Shown here one piece after another: positions 1-12,100 of a stretch of DNA of 64,000 nt (the stretch's first letter is position 1; each line of letters opens with the position of its first letter). Origin of the DNA: Dendrophyllia cribrosa (taxonomy: Eukaryota > Cnidaria > Anthozoa > Scleractinia > Dendrophylliidae); assembly GCA_024195265.1 (NCBI GenBank), contig JAJLRJ010000010.1, positions 1,720,981 through 1,784,980 of the forward strand, given 5' to 3'. The translations under genes were made by a program, and so were the position numbers. The notes beneath the pieces were generated by a model, which did no database searches, was not told the origin of the DNA, and worked only from the letters and a program-made list of their open reading frames with translations.

Positions 1-1190
1 TGCTATGAGAACCAGGCTCTGTACAGACACCAGAAGGGACGTACTTGATAAAAAGGGGACCAGTTTACACAAAACCTGGCCAAGAGGACCACTGATAAGC
101 CAGGAGTCCGTGTAAATCAATGAAAGCTCCCACGGGATCCAGAATATTGGATACAGGAGATCGGACATTGACATGATTTCATTCCGTCTTTTTTTACCAT
201 TGTTAAAGAAATTTAATTCACGAATCAACCTTATATCACTAGTCTCTTTTCATGGTCTTTCATGAAAGACTCCATTTCCACGTTATCTTAAAAATGAAAA
301 CTAAAAACAGCCCTCTGTTTGTTACAACCAGACCATCTCATTAGAACGAAAAAAAGAATTTCGAAAAGGGTTTGTTAATTATTATAAAACTGTTTCTCTG
401 TTATGAGCTTCTGGCTAAAATCGATAAAGGAACTTTAAAATCCTAACATTTGCACATTGTCTTTAATTAAGGTTTTCTTTTTTAACCGTATTAATATGTA
501 AAAGTGGAAAGTTTTTTTTGTAAACGTTTATTATTATTTGACATAGTTTTTTAGAGTGCGAATACGCACCAAAACGAGTGCAAATATAATACACCTTATT
601 CGATGGTTTAACAGATTATACGCGCGGATATTTTACGATTTACGTAGTATTATTTCGAGCCCGGCAGGGGCGAGAAAAAATGCGAGCAATATAAATCTTC
701 CGTCCTTGTCACAAAACAAAAAGTTTGATTACTGATTTTTCATTCATACACGACTCTATTATTTGCGTTGACTATTACTTGCGTCAACTTAAAAAGACAA
801 AAAGGTATGAAAATATGCAAAAAAAAAAACAGATCTCTATACTAACAGATCAGCCGATTGTAACTTCCATAGAAATTCGAAAAGGGTTTGTTATTCATCT
901 ACACATTATTGCGTCTTTAATTAACTTTTTCTGTGTTCAACCGCATAAATAAATATGCAAAATTGGAGAGTTGTATTCACAAAGCGTTTTTCGTTTTGTT
1001 TAGTGCGATTTCATTTAATATTTCAGTGGAAACCTGGGCAAGGATGTATAAAATAATTAGCTTATGTAACTTTCTTTTTATCTTTCTCAAAATAATAAGC
1101 TTCTTTTCGTTGAAAAATGATCAAAACGCTTCGTGCCTGAGCGAAATTGTGCGGTTCATAACGAAGGCCAATTGGTAACATAATATATAT

Positions 1191-1334
1191 CTAATTCAAT
1201 AAAGGTTGCTTTGGTAATTGGGCATTGGCATTTGGGCATACGGAACACAATGCAATGCTTTGCTTGAGTGACCGCCAAACAATAGCTTCCCAATGTTCAA
1301 TTACCAATGACCAAGGCAACCTTTATTGAATTAG
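1191..1334. mobile_element. Small palindromic MITE-like element
   Basis: The two ends are reverse complements: 'ctaattcaataaaggttgc' at the left and its complement at the right, with about 40-base arms containing 'ggtaattg'/'caattacc' and an unrelated middle. No coding capacity. The class is unclear because target-site duplications cannot be separated from the AT-rich flanks. Confidence 0.6.
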
Positions 1335-1510
1335 GTATATTTCTCACGGCGTTCCCAAACGAGCTTGGTGACCCATCTTTTTTTTTTTTGCATAATTTCA
1401 TTCTTTTAGTCCTCCTTTTTGTGCTGTAAAACTTAAAAAAAAATCATGTCAGAAAAAAAAGTTATCGCGAAAAAAGCATACGTAGCCATCGCTCGTGGAC
1501 ACAAATTTCT

Positions 1511-1711
1511 AGTGTTAAGTTTAACGCTGTAAAAAGTGTTAAAAATGAAACTAGACGTTTCGGCAATGCTGCCTTCATCAGTACAGAAAACAGCCACTTA
1601 TTTTTTTAAAAGCCACTTATTTTTTCTCTGTTTTTTACTACTGATGAAGGCAGTATTGCCGAAACGTCTAGTTTCATTTTTAACACTTTTTACGGCGTTA
1701 AACTTAACACT
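1511..1711. mobile_element. Inverted pair of retroelement-like termini with a hammerhead-like motif
   Basis: Two copies of the same about 65-base sequence face each other: minus-strand copy about 1511-1583, plus-strand copy about 1639-1711. Each carries CTGATGA, then a small self-complementary stem (GGCA, 4-base loop, TGCC), then GAAACGTC: positions 1641-1668 on + and 1554-1581 on -. That order (CUGAUGA, stem, GAAA) is the core of hammerhead ribozymes known from Penelope-like retroelement ends. Here an extra A lies before the stem, so activity is doubtful. Assignment to Penelope-like elements is inference. Confidence 0.45.
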
Positions 1712-2734
1712 TTTTCACGTAACTACAATTAACGCTGCGCAGGATACATATTTATTTATCGACACAAATTTCTATCCTTGAGATCACGCACCCGACGAAT
1801 ATGTTAAGTTAATACCTTTTCAGGACTTGTACCTGTGCCATAAAACAAACATCAAATTGTTCCGTTTGGTCAATGCATTACATCTATTTTGTTATTTCAA
1901 GAATTACTTTAAAGCTGTGCTTCCTGTCCCTGCGAAACGTAGTGTGAGCTGATGGAATAAACGTGCGCTTGATAAGTGCAGTTGCAAGGATTTAAAGGGT
2001 AACTTGAGACAATTATATCTCCTAAACGAGCTTGGTGACCTATATTTTTTATTGCAGATTTCGGATCACTATATTGTGGGAAACAATCAGGGGAAAGTTT
2101 AAAGAAAATCTTATGTCAACTTTTATTTCTAGGGAATCACCTTAAGGTGATTCCACGGTTTTGCATTGCGCATCACTTCTGCGCATAATTCTTGCGTCAT
2201 TAGCGCGTGCACGAGCGCACACACATTTAGAACATTGAGGTTTTCTTTGAGACTAAGCTCGCTGAAAAATAAGTGGCTGTTTTCTCGTAAACGGGCACGG
2301 GCACCCACCTTTTTTATTCGTCCTTTCTAATCAAGTACCAAAAACCTTTGTATGAGAAAAGACTTATTAAATTTCTATTGTTGAAAATTTAATACATGAA
2401 AGAAATAGAGCTGAACTACAGTTTCTCTGTTTTGTCTAGCGCTAAGCTCTGTCTTAAAAGAATCTAAAAAGTTTACCCATGTCCAACGCAATGTATGCGA
2501 TGTCTTCTATAGCATGTTCTCATGGGTTTTGAGTTTTGTGGAGTTTTCAAATAATAGCAATACACTTCTATAACTACACTGCTAAAATGCCAAAATAGGG
2601 CATATTCGATGCCTAACAGCTCCTTAACCAACACGGGCACCCCCATTTTTTAATTTTAATATTGAAGTTCTCATATAATGAATATATCGTAGGTAAAGTT
2701 TGAACAAGAATCTATTGTAAGTTCTTTTTCAGTG

Positions 2735-2984
2735 GAATTACCTTAATAGAGTTGTGCATGAATGAAGACAGACTGACTGATGAATTAGTCAGCACCGCAA
2801 TTTGTTTATAAACTAACCTCTTTACTCATCTACAGCAACTATATATAGCCTCTTACGTAGAATTACCTTAATAGAGTCGTGCGTGAATGACGATAGACTG
2901 ACTGATGAATTAGTCAGCACCGCAGTTTGTTTATAAACTAATCCCTTTATTTATCTACAGCAACCATATATAGCCTCTTACGTA
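2735..2984 (+). repeat. Tandem duplication of a 125-bp unit, two copies
   Basis: Two adjacent copies (2735-2859 and 2860-2984) share about 90% of bases by eye. Each begins 'gaattaccttaatagag', contains 'gactgactgatgaattagtc', and ends in 'tagcctcttacgta'. The second copy ends 33 bases before a COG3 exon. Confidence 0.85.
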
Positions 2985-3017
2985 TTTTTGATTCCCACAC
3001 TGTTTATTCTTTTCCAG

Positions 3018-6000
3018 GATGCCATCAATGGTCACTTGTTCCTTATCAAGCATCTTCTGATCCTCAGAGAGCCGATTGCGCCGTTTGATGTAGACTTTGC
3101 CGTCAAAGAAATGTCGCTGGATTTTAGCAAGATGAAGACTGCGGCGTACGGACTATGGAGCCACAGCAACAGATTGTCTGCACTTAGCAGCAGCAATGCT
3201 ATTTTGGAATTCTTGTTAGATGTGAGTTGATTGTAGCAGCAACTTCAGTAGAATCCTGATAACTCGAAACACAGGATATACAGCACCACAGGAAAGTACT
3301 GCTCAGTAGCTTTCATTTGAATGGTCACACTTTAGGGTTTCATCCATAGACTCAAAAGGTAGAACCACCTTGTACAGCATAATAAACAGCACCACAGGAA
3401 AGTACTGCTCAGTAGCTTTCATTTGAATGGTCACACTTTAGGATTTCATCCACAGACTCAAAAGTTAGAACCACCTTATACAACATAATAAACAGCACCA
3501 CAGGAAAGTACTGCTCAGTAGCTTTCATTTGAATGGTCACACTTTAGGATTTCATCCACAGACTCAAAAGTTAGAATCATCTTGTACAGTATAATAAACA
3601 GAACCACAGGAAAGTACTGCTCAATAGCTTTCATTTGAATGGTCACACTTTAGGATTTCATCCACAGACTCAAAAGTTAGAACCACCTTGTACAGCATAA
3701 CAAACACAACCACTGGAAAGTACTGCTCAGTAGCTTTCATTTAAGGCTTCTCTTTTGTGTTGGAAGAGTTAATGAAATCTGCTTCTAACTTGGGTTATTA
3801 TTATTATGGGCCTTTCGTTATTTCTAACACTGCTTTATCGCTTTGTTATTGGTTTAAGGGAGCGCCTCAGTTAACAGAAAACTATTTGGATTCAAAAAAG
3901 GTAAGCGGAGCCCAGAAGTATCTGCTTCATTATCAGTAATCCGCTCAGGACGCGTTCTTTTGGCAGTAGTATTTCGTTTTCAGAATGAACCGAATAGTTT
4001 TCCGTTCATTCTGAAAACGGAATAGGTCCCAAAAGAACATGAAAACCGTCCTTTCAGTGTATTCCTATTCCGGAATGAACGCGCCCTTAATTTGTGCTCT
4101 GTATGTTACAACTATTTGTAGCCGTTAAAGGTAATTATTATACATTGGTGTCACTAGCTGGATTTTGATTGGCTATAAGCACGCAGCTAATTATTGCTTG
4201 CTGTTTCTGTTACGTCATACCTACAGACAATGAATTTTATATATGTAGAAGTGACGTCATACCTACAGACAATAGTTTTATGCATGCAGAAGTGACGTAA
4301 GTTGTTTACTTACAAGTTGACTGCTGTGCATTGATCACTTTTTTGTGCGCGCTCTTGTCTTTACAAGTGCAGCTCAGGAATATGCATAATAAAACAATTA
4401 TAGGATTCGGTTTTCGCATGATAGCGATAATTATCAAGGCCTCAGTTTGTGTTATCCGCCTCAGCCTTCGGCTTCGGCGGATAACACAAACTTTGGCCTT
4501 GATAATTATCGCTATCATACTCAACCTCATCCAATAATTGTTAATTAATATTTGCACATTGAGACCAGGAAGGAGGGATATTAGAGACTAGAATAGTCGG
4601 TTTATTTATAGGGCGAAATTACGAGCACGATCGCGAGGGTCACGCCGTCTAAGACCAGGAAGGAGGAATAATTCTTGTTATATTTTTGTTTTCTTATCAA
4701 GGATGTAGATGTTGAACTCCGTGTTGTGTGTGAGCAGTTTATTCAGAATGTATCAGAGTCACTCATCGTTTCTCTTTCTGCATTCTTGACAAAGGTAAAT
4801 AAATGTTGGTTTCACACCACATGCTAAGTTTGTCTCAAGCAAGTGCTTCACTAAAGGTGACTCGACCCAGTTTTTTTTGGGGGGGTATCATCCTACTTTG
4901 AAGCTCTCTGGTATTCCCACCTTTACTTTTATCGTAAGTCTAACACATAGAATGGATAACATATAGATCAATCTACAATATAATATAAAATATTTGGCGA
5001 TCGGAGTAAATGTCACGTGGTTATAATGCCACGCCCCTTTGAGGTCTGAGTCGAAAATCTGCTGTTACCGGCATTTTTTCGTGGAAATCTCTCGGCTACA
5101 CATAGTGCGCATTAGTGCCTTGCGCTGAGCAGAGTTTCACCAACATCGCAAAGACCCAATTCGAGAAATTCAGTGGTTTCCAAATTTAGGTCATAACTTA
5201 TGCGAAAATGATAAGCAAACTTTACACGATTATATCTAATAAACTATGAGACTTATCCCTTTAGTTTGGGGATCGTTATAACAGATGAGTCCTTGCAAGT
5301 CAGCAAAAAGCTTTAGGGCCTTGTAAATGCGCGCGATTTCGAGCAAAGGAAACATATAGAAATTATAGTTTTAGCTATTTGTTGACATTTGTCAGCGTTT
5401 AAGAGTCCTTCTCATGAAAAAAGCATTTTCTTAAAAATTCGTAGTTTCTTTTTCCTTCAAATTTTTCAGGGCCACAATTGATTAACTAACTGCCCGGATT
5501 CTGAATTTCATGGTCATTGAGAGATATGGTAATTAGTATGAAAAAAAGAAAGGATTCCCGTCACGTAACGTCTGCAGCCAGGAGTGTACATCATGCCGAG
5601 AATTGGTTAAAAATCATGAGTTAAACCTGTATGTATCACGCGATCGCCTGTCTCAGGCCGTACCAAAATTACCATATCTCGGTGAGCATTCGGAAGTCAG
5701 CCAAGCGTGGTCATTGCCCGCGTGCTGAACAAGAATGCTGTATAATGACAGACTAGAAACAATAGACAACTCCCAGAGCACAAACTCAGCCAAAACGCTA
5801 AAAATCTTCAATGTTTACTCAAGTTTTGGCTTATAGAAGATAATGTCACAGTTTTTCAATGACCATGAAATTCAAAATTCCGGGCAGTTAGTTAATCAAT
5901 TGTGGCCCTGAAAAATGTGAAGGAAAAAGAAACTACGAATTTTTAAGAAAATGCTTTTTTCGTGAGAAGGACTCTTAAGGTGATGTTACACGAGCCGATT

Positions 6001-6083
6001 TTTAACGCAACATTGTTCCGTTAAAAATCGATATCGTGTAACATGGCGTACAGGCCGATTTTTAACGCAACATTTCGTTGCGC

Positions 6084-6136
<53 letters not shown>

Positions 6137-9100
6137 GAATTTTGTTGGAGTTGGCGCGTGTAACATCTCCGCCGCTGACTTTTAACGCAACATCGCCCCA
6201 GAATGCACCACGGACAACCGAAAAGTGTCACGTCGACACACGTAAACAGACAAAATGGCGGAGCTTGTTGAAGATGAAGTCGAATTTGTACCTGAAGTTC
6301 GTTTAGATGACGCCGAAAGGCGAAAACTTATATGCTCGAGCAGGAGCCTGGGCTCAAACGTTGCGGACAATGTTAAAAATCGTCTCGTGTAACATACCGT
6401 TGCCGACTGTTGCCGCAACAAAGTTGCGTTAAAAGTTGTCTCGTGTAACATGGATTAAAAATCGGCGTTAAAAATCGGCTCGTGTAACATCACCTTTAAA
6501 CGCTGACAAACGTCAACAAATAGCTAAAACTATAATTTCTATATGTTTCCTTTGCTCGAAATCGCGCGCATTTACAAGGCCCTAAAGCTTTTTGCTGACT
6601 TGCAAGGACTCATCTGTTATAACGATCCCCAAAATAAAGGGATAAGTCTCATAGTTTATAAGATATAATCGTGTAAAGTTTGCTTATCATTTTCGCATAA
6701 GTTATGACCTAAATTTGGAAACCACTGAATTTCTCGAATTGGGTCTTTGCGATGTTGGTGAAACTCTGCTCAGCGCAAGGCACTAATGCGCACTATGTGT
6801 AGCCGAGAGATTTCCACGAAAAAATGCCGGTAACAGCAGATTTTCGACTCAGACCTCAAAGGGGCGTGGCATTATAACCACGTGACATTTACTCCGATCG
6901 CCAAATATTTTATATTATATTGTAGATTGATCTATATGTTATCCATTCTATGTGTTAGACTTACGATAAAAGTAAAGGTGGGGATACCAGAGAGCTTCAA
7001 AGTAGGATGGTACCCTCCAAAAACCTTAAGTGTACTTGATATTCTAAAGTAACACGTCATAAAATTGTGGTTCACACAAGATAAGAAAGTGTATTACTTG
7101 CAACATAAGCTGTCAATCGCAATCGATTTTTTTTTGCGCCACTGCGCATGGCTTTTTTAGTTTCTCTTTTTCAATTGGCCACGTGCCTTCTCAAGTGTGG
7201 TGTGTATCATACTTGGCGGCGAACTTCGGCTCCTTTGAAATAGAAAGTGGGCTTCAATTACGTGCATTTTACTCTTTCACATTCAAAGTAGGTTTCAAGT
7301 ACACTTAGGATGTACTTAGAAACCCAGGCGTGAAACCACCAATTGCCTTTGCACGTGCGTTTTACATTTTGGTACTGACATTTCTTTGCCGTTCTCTTCA
7401 AAACAACGTCAAATGTTCAAATCATAGGTTTTGTGGAGAAAATGAACACGTGACGGTTGGTCTTCCTTTCTCTATTGAAAAGTAAAAGTCTTCCGTGGAA
7501 ATTCAGCTCCTGGACAATTCAGTCTCATTAGACAACCTAAACAAATTGGAACAACTGCAAAGTTCTTTAAAATAGCGCGAATCCTTCAGTTCTTGTGATG
7601 TTTTCCTTGTCGTTGCCCTCGTCGTTAAAGTTTGCACGTGCTATAAAATAGTTTAATTAGCTAAACAATAATTTTGCACGTACTTTAAAATTAGCAAAAC
7701 AATAAGTTTGAACGTGGGTTAAAATAGTTTAATTAGCAAAACAATAATTTTGCACGTGCATTAAAATTAGTCCCCGTTAACTTCGGAATTAGCAGGCCTA
7801 CGGGGCCGCAACGTTCGGGTGGTCGTTACTTTCGGTAGCTAAAATACGCGAGTAATTGAAGGAATGGTAAACACAAAAGCGGAATAAGCGTAATGGCTGC
7901 GACCGCACTTGGTGAGTTAACTGGGTTATTTTGTTTATAAACCCCGTTAAAATTCCAAAATAAACTAACTCGGTGAAAAGGTGTTTGTAATGAAATAACG
8001 GAGTTTATTTTTCTGAGCGGCCGCACTTTATAAGGTTGAACCTTGAACGCGAGAGATCATGTTATCATTTGCTATATTCTTTTTTCTTTTTTTGTGACAT
8101 TGTTAAGTTTTAATTCATCTGATGGAAACGGGGAACGAAATAAGCCTGCCAAAGCATCCGCCGGGCAGCAACTACGCTGCAAAGGCAGCGGGAGAAGCAC
8201 AAAACAATAGGATTAATGAGCAAACAATGCCTCTGCGCGTACATTTTACATTTTGGTATTCCCTGCAAATCAACATCGTCAAATTATTAAATTATAAGTT
8301 ATATGGCGAACGACGGTTGTCCTTTCTCTGTTTGAAATTGAAAGTCGTCCCTACGAATTCAACAGGGAGCCAAAAATGACCGCGTGAGCGAAGATGATTG
8401 ACAGATCGGAAAAGTTAACTTGCAATAAACTACCTAGCAAGGTGGTTTGAAAAAACCTAACTCGGTCAAAAAAATCTATTGTACTTTAATTAATTTCCAT
8501 GGGAACCGCTTACACGGTTTAAATTGGGTGAACGCCAAAAATACGCGGCCGCATCAGAAATTTTGTTACACCAGTTAATTTTGATTAATTAATTGGAAAT
8601 AACCCGGTTAACTACACTAGTACTTTAATTCTCTCTTAACTATAATTTTGCACATGCTTTAGCAAAACAATAATTTTGCACGTGCGATAAAAAGTTTTCA
8701 ACAACCCTGCACGTGCATTTTATGTTTTGGTACGTTTGTTTACCAAAATTGTTTAAGTATTGTTCCACATAAGAACAATAGCAAACTTCATTGTTCTGCG
8801 GCATTAGCTCTTTCCCACATAGAATATCTTTGATTTCAAGAATAGAGGAGGAGCTGATGGTTAATAATTATATTTCATTATAAAAATAAAGAAAATCCAT
8901 TTGCGTCAAATAAATTTTAGGAAATGTTCGTGCTTAACCAATCAGAATAGCTGAAGACAATAGCTAATAATTTTGCTTCTTTGATGAAGTTCCCCAAATA
9001 CAATTTCTTTTAAAAATTGTATGTTGTGCGATTGGGTCTCAAATTACTTGAAACCGTAAAAAAATTAGACAAAATGCACCTTGAACCTTAACTTTTTAGG

Positions 9101-12100
9101 GGTTTTTGAGTCTAGGCCAATGAGATCACTAGTTGTAACAATGAAAAATCTTGACATTCCATCGTGTTTGACATTCCATTGCCGTTCAGCGCTATCCTTC
9201 TTATGCGGATCATTACTTAAAAAAGCCTACGTTTGTTTACCAAAAATGTTTTAAAAAGCCTGATTGTAATTAAGGTAACTGAAAAAGATAGCTCTTTCCT
9301 TGTATGAAATGAAATATCTTGTGCTTAACTGCAGTGATAAAATCCAACTGTTATAAATGTACCTTGCATTGTGTATATAAATACTCACTTTCTATCAATA
9401 TACTTTCTTCACACATAGATATACTCACTTGTCCTATTTTAACAAGGTGTAGGCTAAAATTCTGACGATGTCACGAGATTTTTGTTCAGGGAGTGCACGA
9501 TTTACTGCAGACTCATTTCAACTTTATGTTTGGAAAAGGTGGCAAACAGAGAGTTGAAATATGTGTGCAGTAAATCGTGCAATTTGAACCAAAACTGACG
9601 TGAAATCGAAGGAATTTCATCTTAATTTGTCACGACAACTTTTTTTTATATTACTTTCTTTCCAAACCAAATTGCAGGTAACAGTAATCACGAATCGTGC
9701 AAAGGAAGAGGGGAAGGATTCTAAAGCGTTCCTAAAACAACAGCCCTTTACAAAACCAGGTAATATTTGGTCTCTTCGCAGGGCTGCGCGACAACCAAGT
9801 AATGTTTGCTTATGACACTAGGAAATATAGGAGGATCTTTGTTTACGTTTTTCCCTCATTAGCATTGCATTAGCATAATGTCACAACTTTAGCTACAAAT
9901 GAATGAACTCTATAAATTACCAAGAATGTATGGCTGATGGGTCACTCCCGCAGTCAGTTAGGAGACATGTAGTGAAGTTCTAAAGGCTGGGCCAAACGAA
10001 CGCAACATTTCAACGCAACGCAACGCAAGTTTGAAAATGGTCAAATTTGATCCAACACCATCCAACATGTTGCAACAGGGTGGCCAAACGTGTGTTAACA
10101 CGTTGCGCACGACAATGTTGCAAGATGTTGCGTTAAAATGTTGCGTTCGTTTGACCGGGCCTTAACTTTTGAGTCTGTCAATGAAATCCTGTGGTGTGAC
10201 CATTCAAATGAAACCTCTTCAGCAGTACTTTGCATGGTACCATTTGTTCTATTTTTTGAGTCTGTTGACGAAATCCTATGGTGTGACCATTCAAATGAAA
10301 CCTCTTCGCCAGTACTTATGCATGATACCATTTGTTTTTCACTATTTTACAAAATGAAATTTGGGATTTTTCATGAATTTTGATATTTGGCACAAGTCTT
10401 AGGAGTTAAAGCGTTAGTGTAATCCATTTGTTAGCAGCTTATTGTTTGATTTATGCACACGCATAAAACCCGGCAGTACCATCCAAAGAAATTTTATGGC
10501 TTGAAGGCTCACACTAACATGTACAAGGGGACCTTCTTCCCTAATGTTGTTGATCTGTGGAGTGAAGTTCCATCACATATCCTGGAACAACCGTCACTGA
10601 ATCGATTTAAAGCCGCTCTAGATAGTCATTATTAACTCTATTTTTAAATTTACTTTAAATATTGCATTTATACAACGCACAAATAATGTTTAGTTTGCAC
10701 TAGCACTACATTCACGTGATGACCATAGCCTTTGTGGATGAAAGTTGTAGATGTAGGTGAGTTAAAATGTATCAGCAAATATTCCCTTATATTTCTCAAA
10801 CTCATCAAGTTTGAACAAAGCAAATCATCAGCGTGACGGTGGTTCAGAAACCCGATGTTAATCATCATAGATTTTGGCTATTTTATTCCTTTGTTTTCGC
10901 TGTATTTAATAACCAGTCTGACATTTCACCTTAGTTAAGCTTATCATCGGCTTTCTGTTCAGAGAGCTTCGCTGTTAGGCTCAGCCTATCTATATATATT
11001 AAAGGGGCTATGTCGCGAGAATGGCGGGTGAGTACTGGGTACTAACAACTTGAAAAACGTCCGGTGGCTTTTTTTCAAGTTGGCGGCCATTACTGTCGAA
11101 TTTGCTGCAATCAGTTCCATCCCGTCGTATTGCGTGGAAGGATAGATCTCAAGTTTACAGATTAGTTAGAGTATTTACTTGGCTAGATTTTTGTTAAATT
11201 ATTTCTGCGATTTGTTAGTACCTTCGAAAAATTCGATGTCTTCCAGTAGTGGTGGAAGTTGGGGAGGAATTTGAAAGCGAAATCGATCGTGTGGTTGTTA
11301 ACCTCGCGTGGTTCGACACGAGTGCAAGCGCGATAAAACTTGCCCAATCTGGAAGGGAACAATAGAAATTTGACATGTGTGACGTCATGTTACGTCACAT
11401 GACAGGAACTCATTGCGCAGACTCACCATGCAACATAGCCCCTTTAATCAGTTTGAGAAGCTGAGTGCTTCATCAGGTCTCCAAACACCTCAAAGTTGGT
11501 TTTTAAAAAAACTCAGCCACGCCTCGTGTTTTTCAACGGACGTTTCAGAGAATGTTCGCAAGGTCGTGAGTGAGACGTACATGTTGTTCAAGTCCAAACT
11601 GACAAGTACTCTACAGAGTATGGCCTTGTTCTTAGCAAACAAGGACACAGAATACATCCTTTTTAAACCTGTCAAGGTAACTTTTGCGGCTGTCTTGTGC
11701 AAGTATAACATCCCTAGGTCGTGTTCTGTTGGCATCAACCCTTTTGATTTTATTTGGTTGCAATCAGGTTTCTAGCCAGAAATTGAAAACTGAGAATCCT
11801 AGAGGCATGTCTCTCATAAAATTTATAAAAGCTTAACCCTATTCGGCCTGGGGGGGGGGGGGGGAGGGGCACAGAGTGCCCGCGCTCACTTTCAACATTC
11901 ATAACTTCTTTAATATGTATTGAAACGCCATCAAACTTTGTGACTTTTCCTAAAATTTATCTGGCAACAATTTCATATGACAATTTTTTGATCACGTGAC
12001 TTGATGTTTCCATGGCAACAAGATTTTGACAGCTATGTTTTTTAAATTTGCATATTTATACCTTTGAATGAAGAAAAACAATGTTTATTGCTATAACTTT

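Larger units (their letters stand above)
1..2734. other. Noncoding stretch upstream of the first visible COG3 exon
   Basis: No exon could be supported here. It is probably a COG3 intron, because the exon at 3018 starts in the middle of the protein. The stretch contains a diverged tandem duplication (about 350-500 and 860-970, sharing a 'cgaaaagggtttgtta' core), two small palindromic elements listed separately, and a segment at about 985-1165 that recurs in reverse complement at 14512-14680. A short motif, 'aaacgagcttggtgacc', occurs twice (about 1357 and 2024). Open frames of up to about 80 codons match no family I know and lack splice support. Confidence 0.5.
4855..7026. mobile_element. 2.2-kb foldback DNA transposon, TAA target duplication, with a nested MITE
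   Basis: The left arm (about 4876-5525) is the reverse complement of the right arm (about 5853-7020), about 650 bases per arm once the nested element at 5978-6495 is removed; the loop is about 330 bases. The extreme ends are 'aggtga...' and '...cct', flanked by TAA at 4852-4854 and 7027-7029, which fits a PIF/Harbinger-like 3-bp duplication. A stretch after the left terminus (containing 'ctcgaccca') is missing on the right. It has no transposase and is non-autonomous. It sits in the 6.7-kb COG3 intron. Confidence 0.8.

Noticed and set aside
4306..4557. Overlapping frames on both strands at the palindrome
   Set aside because: The two translations mirror each other because the DNA is a 146-base palindrome.
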